Source: JALZAA01 sp046724655 (lineage in GTDB: Bacteria; Actinomycetota; Acidimicrobiia; IMCC26256; JACDBD01). From it: a stretch of DNA of 9,399 nucleotides. Shown one piece after another: positions 5,911 to 9,399 of the stretch (positions are counted from its first letter, which is position 1; each line of letters starts with the position of its first letter). The DNA is taken from the NCBI GenBank assembly GCA_046724655.1, contig JBKOWY010000011.1, positions 1 through 9,399 on the forward strand, written 5' to 3'. Position numbers and translations under genes: made by a program. The notes below the pieces were generated by a model. It was not told where the DNA came from, ran no database searches, and was given only the letters and a program-made list of their open reading frames with translations.

Positions 5911-6846
5911 TCAGTAGTTGTTGGGCAGGACCCGCTCGAGATAGGTGTAGAAGAAGAAGAGCACGACGAGGAACGGGATCGCGCCGCCGATCCACGTGGT
6001 CCAGCGCGGGTACCGGTGGAACACCAGCCACCACAGGCCGCCGACGAACGCCGCGATCGCTCCCCAGAGGTACGTCGGCGTCCGCGACTCGCTGCCGCCG
6101 GAGAGGCCGGTGTCGAGGACGAGCCTCGGTTGCGCGTCGGGGGCGGGCAGGGCCGTCTGTCCGGAGGTCAGGCGCGCCTGCACGATGAGGCGCTCCGACG
6201 CGGAGTACTTCGGATTGCACGAGGTCAGCGTGAGCGTCGCCTGCCCGGGGACAGGATCGAGGACCTCGGTCTGGTTCGGGCTCACCACGAACGGATCCTG
6301 CATCAGCTCGTACTGCCAGGTTCCCGTCACTGTGCGGACCGAGACCTTGTCGCGCTCGGCGAGCTGATCGAGGTCCCCGAATGGCGCGCCGTACGTCGTG
6401 CGGTGACCGGCGATTGCCGTGTTGCCGACCTGACCGGGCAGCGGGGAGCCCTGGTAGTGCCCGGGGCCCTTGCGGAGGTCGGGGACGCTGGTGCCCTCGA
6501 CCACGACCTTGTCGACACCGATCTTGTCGATCGTGATCACGCCGACCGGGTCGCCCTCGGCCGGTGGCGCGGTCGGCGGAGCGGCCGTCGTAGCGGGCGC
6601 GGTCGTCGTGGTCTTGGCAGTAGTCAGCGACGGGAAGGTGGTGGTGGTCGGGGCAGTGGTCGTCGTAGATGCCGTGGTTGTGGTCGTCGGGCTCCGCGCG
6701 ATCTCACGATCGAACTTGTCCTGGAGGTCCGACTGGGCGCGGGACTCGTAGATGCCAGTGCCCCACAGCTGGTATGCGACGAACAGGAGGATCAACAACC
6801 CGACCGTGATGAGGACCCGGCCGACCGCCCTGATCACGGTGCGCAC
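5911..6846 (-). CDS. Sortase, class E-like, with Thr-rich linker and C-terminal membrane pair
   Basis: This is a membrane-anchored cysteine transpeptidase, expected to attach LAxTG/LPxTG-type proteins to the cell wall. Counting from GTG 6846 (311 residues), there is an N-terminal helix (about 9-28), a Thr/Pro/Ala-rich spacer (54-95), and the sortase beta-barrel (about 100-228) with His148 in AGHRTTYGAPF, catalytic Cys210 in TLTSCNPKYS and Arg219 in SERLIV. Two further hydrophobic segments (about 258-276 and 284-303) close the protein, which is not the simple N-anchored layout of classic class E enzymes. An upstream in-frame TTG at 6888 would add 14 residues; GTG is preferred because a TACCCT -10-like box ends 8 nt before it and the membrane helix follows directly. 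No sorting substrate is encoded in the window. Monocistronic, convergent with the epimerase gene (one base apart) and divergent from ccmA. Confidence 0.9.
   Translation of the reverse strand: MRTVIRAVGRVLITVGLLILLFVAYQLWGTGIYESRAQSDLQDKFDREIARSPTTTTTASTTTTAPTTTTFPSLTTAKTTTTAPATTAAPPTAPPAEGDPVGVITIDKIGVDKVVVEGTSVPDLRKGPGHYQGSPLPGQVGNTAIAGHRTTYGAPFGDLDQLAERDKVSVRTVTGTWQYELMQDPFVVSPNQTEVLDPVPGQATLTLTSCNPKYSASERLIVQARLTSGQTALPAPDAQPRLVLDTGLSGGSESRTPTYLWGAIAAFVGGLWWLVFHRYPRWTTWIGGAIPFLVVLFFFYTYLERVLPNNY
6562..6687 (-). repeat. Low-complexity Thr/Ala/Pro codon tract inside the sortase gene
   Basis: About 42 codons are mostly Thr with Ala and Pro, in short runs such as TTTTTASTTTTAPTTTT. It encodes a flexible extracytoplasmic spacer between the N-terminal helix and the catalytic barrel. 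Such Thr-rich stalks are common in actinobacterial wall-associated proteins and may be O-glycosylated (family knowledge, not shown here). Codons vary (ACC, ACG, ACT, ACA), so it is a protein-level repeat rather than a recent tandem DNA duplication. Confidence 0.8.
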
Positions 6847-6975
6847 GACGGCAGAGGGTAGTTGGCGGCCTTGTCGAATCCGTTGCAATCAACGCGGTTC
6901 GCCCAGGTCAGGGGGCCCTTCGTACACTCTGCGTGCGTCTTTCCACCCACCCGGGGTGAAGCCCGTGGAGGCTGT
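6847..6975. promoter_or_regulatory. Divergent spacer between sortase and ccm operon
   Basis: This 129-bp spacer must contain promoters for both the sortase (minus) and ccmA (plus). Plus-strand candidate: TACACT at 6923-6928, with a poor TTCGCC at 6898-6903 as -35 (19-nt spacer), giving a transcript start near 6935. The resulting leader of about 40 nt would hold a small imperfect hairpin (6941-6960, TTC-ACCC pairing with GGGT-GAA) just before the Shine-Dalgarno. Minus-strand candidate: TACCCT ending 8 nt before GTG 6846. No clear operator is seen. Confidence 0.35.
6967..6971 (+). promoter_or_regulatory. Ribosome binding site of ccmA
   Basis: A GGAGG sits 4 nt before GTG 6976. It fixes the ccmA start, since the frame is open upstream to 6862 through the intergenic region where no homology to an ABC protein is seen. 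Confidence 0.6.
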
Positions 6976-7689
6976 GTGCCCCTCGTCGTCCGTCTACGGT
7001 CCGCGGTTTGTCTGCTCGGTCGATTCCCGGCGCTGGCCGGCGTCGACCTGGACGTCGAGGCCGGTGAGGTGGTGCTGCTCTCGGGCGCGAACGGCTCGGG
7101 CAAGACGACCCTGCTACGCCTGCTCGCCGGCCTGCACCGATTGCACGGCGGCACGGCCGAGGTGCTGGGCCACGACCTGTCCGTCGACCGCCGCGGCGCG
7201 CGCCGCGCGATCGGCCTGCTCGGTCACGAGACCGGCTGCTACGACGACCTGACCGTACGGGAGAACCTCCGCTTCGCGGCGCGCGCCGCCGGTCGCGACG
7301 CGAGCGCGTCCGTCGCCGCGCTGGAGCGCGTAGGTCTCGTCGGTCAGGCTGACGTCGTGCACGGCCGGCTCTCGGCCGGTCAGCGGCGACGGCTGGCACT
7401 GGCCGTGACGCTGGCGCGCGAGCCTCAGCTCCTGCTGCTCGACGAGCCCCACGCCGGGCTCGACGCCGCCGGCCGCGCCGTCCTCGACGCCGTCGTCGCC
7501 TCGTCGCCCGCCGAGGGCCGCACGGTGATGCTCGCCTCGCACGAGCTCGACCGCACACGCGCGCTTGCACACCGCGAGGTGGTGCTTGCGGGCGGCGTTG
7601 CTCGCAGCGCGAAGAATTTTGGCGTCGCTGCACCGGCTATATCCCGGACCAGCGACGCCAAAACGAGAACAGAGAGCGTCGGCGCGTGA
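6976..7689 (+). CDS. ccmA: Haem exporter ATP-binding subunit CcmA
   Basis: This 237-residue cytosolic ABC ATPase has Walker A GANGSGKTT (37-45), signature LSAGQRRR (132-139), Walker B LLLLDEP (152-158), a D-loop GLD (161-163) and the switch His189. In the Q-loop region GHETGCYDDLTVRENL (83-98) the usual Gln is Glu85, close to the GHQ/GHE pattern of CcmA proteins. With CcmB it should form the ABC module that uses ATP to release holo-CcmE from CcmC in System I cytochrome c maturation. Gene order (ccmB, ccmC, ccmD-like next) confirms the identity over other ABC ATPases. GTG 6976 is set by a GGAGG. The last 25 or so residues (from about 212) are encoded by a perfect inverted repeat and adjoining lower-GC sequence, and do not look like CcmA; the family often ends near residue 210. 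The stop overlaps the ccmB start (GTGA). Confidence 0.9.
   Translation: MPLVVRLRSAVCLLGRFPALAGVDLDVEAGEVVLLSGANGSGKTTLLRLLAGLHRLHGGTAEVLGHDLSVDRRGARRAIGLLGHETGCYDDLTVRENLRFAARAAGRDASASVAALERVGLVGQADVVHGRLSAGQRRRLALAVTLAREPQLLLLDEPHAGLDAAGRAVLDAVVASSPAEGRTVMLASHELDRTRALAHREVVLAGGVARSAKNFGVAAPAISRTSDAKTRTESVGA
7617..7663. repeat. Perfect 14-bp inverted repeat with 19-nt centre at the ccmA/ccmB junction
   Basis: The left arm TTTTGGCGTCGCTG (7617-7630) is the exact reverse complement of the right arm CAGCGACGCCAAAA (7650-7663). Inside the 19-nt centre, CCGG (7633-7636) can pair with CCGG (7645-7648) around a CTATATC loop after a 2x2 internal mismatch, giving an extended hairpin. The element and its flanks (7611-7680) are about 57% GC, well below the neighbours. 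It lies in frame in the last codons of ccmA, 22 bp before the ccmB start. No U-run follows on the plus strand, so it is not a standard terminator. It could be a dispersed palindromic or MITE-like repeat, or an mRNA structure tuning ccmB expression. Confidence 0.85.
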
Positions 7690-8360
7690 GCCTCTGGCGC
7701 GAGGCGCTGCTCGTGGCGGGGAAGGACCTGCGCATCGAGGCGCGGTCGCGGGTGACGCTGTACCAGGTGCTGCCGTTCGGGGTCGTCGTCGTGCTGCTGT
7801 TCGCGTTCGCGCTCGATCCCAGCCGCGGCGTGTTGCCGCGCGTCGCGCCCGGGCTGTTCTGGGTCGCGGTGCTGCTGGCGGCGCTGCTCGCCGTGTCGCG
7901 CGCCTTTGCCGTCGAAACCGAGAACGCGGCGCGCGACAGCCTGCGCCTGTCCGGCCTCGACGGCAGCGCGGTCTTCCTGGGGAAGGCGGGCGCCATTGCC
8001 ACCGAGCTGGTGGTCCTCGAGGTCGTGCTCGGCGCAGGCGTCGCCCTCCTCTACGACGTCGAGCTGCGCTCGTTCGGGCTGCTCCTCGCCGCCGCCGTCG
8101 CCGCGACCGCCGGAATCGCCGCCACCGGTACCCTCTACGGCGTTCTGGCGGCGGGTTTGCGCGTGCGCGAGACGCTCGTCCCGCTCTTGCTGCTGCCGGT
8201 CGTCGCCCCGGTGATGCTCGGGGCGACGCGGGCGTGGGAGGCGGGCCTCGACGGCACACCCGCGGACGGGTGGCCGTGGGTGGCGCTGATCGCGTTGTTC
8301 GCCGTCCTGTACACGACGATCGGGATGCTGGCCTTCGGACCGCTCCTGGAGGAGACATGA
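7686..8360 (+). CDS. ccmB: Haem exporter membrane subunit CcmB
   Basis: This 224-residue polytopic membrane protein has the size and pattern of CcmB: a cytosolic N-terminus with KDLRIEARSR (13-22), about six hydrophobic segments (near 27-43, 55-73, 102-123, 130-157, 163-180, 196-217), a polar loop with RAFAVETENAARDSLRLSG (72-90), and the conserved-type LLLLPVVAPVMLGATRA (167-183). It is the permease partner of CcmA, working with CcmC and CcmE to deliver haem for cytochrome c assembly outside the membrane. GTG 7686 overlaps the ccmA stop (GTGA); only a weak AGAGAG precedes it, and the hairpin of the inverted repeat lies just upstream, so coupling to ccmA translation is likely. The stop overlaps the ccmC start (ATGA). 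Confidence 0.92.
   Translation: MSLWREALLVAGKDLRIEARSRVTLYQVLPFGVVVVLLFAFALDPSRGVLPRVAPGLFWVAVLLAALLAVSRAFAVETENAARDSLRLSGLDGSAVFLGKAGAIATELVVLEVVLGAGVALLYDVELRSFGLLLAAAVAATAGIAATGTLYGVLAAGLRVRETLVPLLLLPVVAPVMLGATRAWEAGLDGTPADGWPWVALIALFAVLYTTIGMLAFGPLLEET
8348..8354 (+). promoter_or_regulatory. Ribosome binding site of ccmC
   Basis: GGAGGAG within the ccmB end is the strongest Shine-Dalgarno in the operon and sets the ccmC start at ATG 8357, although the frame is open upstream to 7565. Confidence 0.65.
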
Positions 8361-9157
8361 TCGGCCCCGCCGACGAGCCCGGTCAGAGCTACGCCCTGCT
8401 GAACCGGCGGCTCGCCACCGTGCTCGGCTGGTCCGCGCTCGTCTCGCTCGGCGTCCTTGCCGTGCTCGGCCTGTGGGTGGCGCCTCCTGACGCCGTGCAA
8501 CGCGACGCCCAGCGTCTGATGTACCTGCACGTGCCGGCGGCGTGGCTCGCGTACCTCGCCTTCGGGGTCACCGCCGTCGGCTCGGCGCTCTACCTGTGGC
8601 CGCGGACCCGTTCTGCGGTGTGGGACCGCATCGCGGGGGCGTCGGCCGAGATCGGCGTCGTGTTCACCGGCCTCACCTTGGTCCTCGGCTCGCTCTGGGG
8701 CCGGCCCGTATGGGGTATCTGGTGGGCGTGGGACGCGCGCCTCGTCACGACCGCTGTCCTCTTCTTCTTGTACGTCGGGTACCTCGCACTCCGGCGCATC
8801 CCCGGCCCCGGTCGGGCCAACCGGTGCGCGATCGCGGCGCTGATCGCCTTCGTCGACGTGCCAATCGTGCACTTCTCGGTCGACTGGTGGCGCACGCTCC
8901 ACCAGGAAGGGACCGTGTTCAACGAGGAGCTGAAAGCGAACATCCACGGGACGATGGCGTTCACGCTCTTCTGGGGCGTGCTCGCGTTCACGCTCGGCTA
9001 CGTCTATCTGCTGGACCGTCGCTACCGCCTCGAAGCGCTCGAAGAGGGCCGGGAGGAGCGCGAGCTGGCGCAGGCCATCGCCGAGCGCGTCGCTTCCGGT
9101 GGCGGCGGCGCCCCCGGCGAGTCGGACGAGCTCGTGGATTCGGGGGCACGTCGATGA
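8357..9157 (+). CDS. ccmC: Haem-handling protein CcmC
   Basis: This 266-residue membrane protein of the haem-handling (WWD) family shows WGRPVWGIWWAWD at 114-126, the tryptophan-rich outer motif that holds haem, with flanking conserved histidines: His58 in MYLHVPAAW and His182 in WWRTLHQ (plus His172 and His197). Six hydrophobic segments are visible (about 23-41, 60-80, 98-112, 129-146, 156-172, 197-219). It presents haem to CcmE in System I maturation. The size is close to, though a little longer than, proteobacterial CcmC because of a charged tail (223-266). WWD and TLHQ together favour CcmC over CcmF or CcsA. ATG 8357 has a strong ribosome binding site; the stop overlaps the ccmD-like start (ATGA). 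Confidence 0.95.
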   Translation: MIGPADEPGQSYALLNRRLATVLGWSALVSLGVLAVLGLWVAPPDAVQRDAQRLMYLHVPAAWLAYLAFGVTAVGSALYLWPRTRSAVWDRIAGASAEIGVVFTGLTLVLGSLWGRPVWGIWWAWDARLVTTAVLFFLYVGYLALRRIPGPGRANRCAIAALIAFVDVPIVHFSVDWWRTLHQEGTVFNEELKANIHGTMAFTLFWGVLAFTLGYVYLLDRRYRLEALEEGREERELAQAIAERVASGGGGAPGESDELVDSGARR

Positions 9158-9288
9158 CCGACGCCGGCTACGTCGTCACGGGTTGGGTGCTCACCGCCGC
9201 GGTGCTCGCCGTCTACTGGGTGTCGATCGTGCGGCGCACGCGTCGCGCCCGGCGAAGGCTTCCGCCGGGCCCGAGCCCGACCCCGTGA
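9154..9288 (+). CDS. ccmD: CcmD-like small membrane protein
   Basis: This 44-residue protein has one membrane helix (about 5-25: GYVVTGWVLTAAVLAVYWVSI) followed by a strongly basic stretch (RRTRRARRR) and a Pro-rich end. CcmD proteins are tiny, single-span and poorly conserved; they help the CcmABC complex release holo-CcmE. The assignment rests on size, topology and position right after ccmC. It starts at ATG 9154 (ATGA overlap with ccmC) and its stop overlaps the next gene (GTGA). The frame is open further upstream inside ccmC, but that is a shadow. Identity by context; no sequence signature is decisive. Confidence 0.72.
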   Translation: MTDAGYVVTGWVLTAAVLAVYWVSIVRRTRRARRRLPPGPSPTP

Positions 9289-9399
9289 CCACGACCGATA
9301 CCGCATCGCCGCCGGGGCCGACCCCGACGCCCCGGCGCTCCCGCACGAAGCGACGGGCGATCATCGCGGCCGCGGTCTGCGCGGCCGCCATCATCACGA
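9285..9399 (+). CDS. ccmE: Probable CcmE haem chaperone, N-terminal fragment (3' end beyond window)
   Basis: From GTG 9285 (GTGA overlap with the ccmD-like gene) 38 codons are open to the right edge. The peptide has a Thr/Pro-rich cytosolic head, a basic cluster RRSRTKRR (about 17-24), then the start of a hydrophobic helix (AIIAAAVCAAAIIT). This is the type II anchor expected for CcmE, whose periplasmic-side domain with the haem-binding His would be beyond the edge. ccmE is the usual gene after ccmD. Another anchored Ccm or redox protein cannot be excluded from this fragment. Confidence 0.6.
   Translation, partial: MTTTDTASPPGPTPTPRRSRTKRRAIIAAAVCAAAIIT

Noticed and set aside
6562..6687. Thr-codon tract as a tandem or CRISPR-like DNA repeat
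   Set aside because: No constant unit or spacer length; codons vary, and it reads as a low-complexity protein linker in the sortase frame.
7617..7663. Inverted repeat as an intrinsic terminator ending ccmA transcription
   Set aside because: No T-run follows the stem on the plus strand, and ccmB overlaps the ccmA stop and needs the same transcript. Partial attenuation is possible but not shown.
7114..8358. 414-residue minus-strand ORF opposite ccmA/ccmB
   Set aside because: Arg/Ala/Pro-rich translation typical of antisense frames in high-GC DNA, while the plus strand encodes clear CcmA and CcmB motifs.

Overview
The window is very GC-rich (about 70% or more by eye), with densely packed genes, frequent GTG starts and 4-nt stop/start overlaps. 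Together with a class E-type sortase and an OmpR/HAMP-kinase pair, this points to an actinomycete. The Ccm-type (System I) cytochrome c maturation operon suggests a lineage such as Acidimicrobiia rather than Streptomyces or Mycobacterium. The taxonomy is inference.

Region 1 (1-1594, minus strand) is a three-gene operon, read right to left: a small cytosolic GT2 (DPM1-like) glycosyltransferase, a DUF2064/TIGR04282 nucleotidyl/glycosyl-transferase-like protein, and a class I SAM methyltransferase that runs off the left edge. Both junctions are ATGA overlaps. Region 2 (1709-5909, plus strand) is divergent from it: a polytopic GT-C-like membrane protein, an OmpR-type response regulator, a HAMP histidine kinase with almost no extracytoplasmic sensor, and an extended SDR sugar-nucleotide epimerase carrying a Cys/His zinc-ribbon-like insertion. 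The 114-bp divergent spacer holds plausible leaderless promoters on both strands. Regions 1 and 2 together look like one envelope sugar or glycolipid module under its own two-component system; the substrate and product are unknown.

Region 3 (5911-6846, minus strand) is a single sortase gene with a Thr/Pro-rich linker, a catalytic His/Cys/Arg set and an extra pair of C-terminal membrane segments. It converges on the epimerase gene with one base between the stop codons.

Region 4 (6976 to the right edge, plus strand) is a cytochrome c maturation operon: ccmA, ccmB, ccmC, a 44-residue ccmD-like ORF and the start of a probable ccmE. CcmA and CcmB should form the ABC module that drives release of haem-loaded CcmE from CcmC. 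A perfect 14-bp inverted repeat (7617-7663), AT-rich at its outer ends, sits in the last codons of ccmA just before ccmB. It is the most anomalous DNA structure here.

There is no gene-free stretch longer than about 130 bp. I saw no tRNA, rRNA, CRISPR array or transposase. The strongest leads are the ccmA/ccmB inverted repeat, the divergent two-component/glycosyltransferase module, and the unusual membrane architecture of the sortase.
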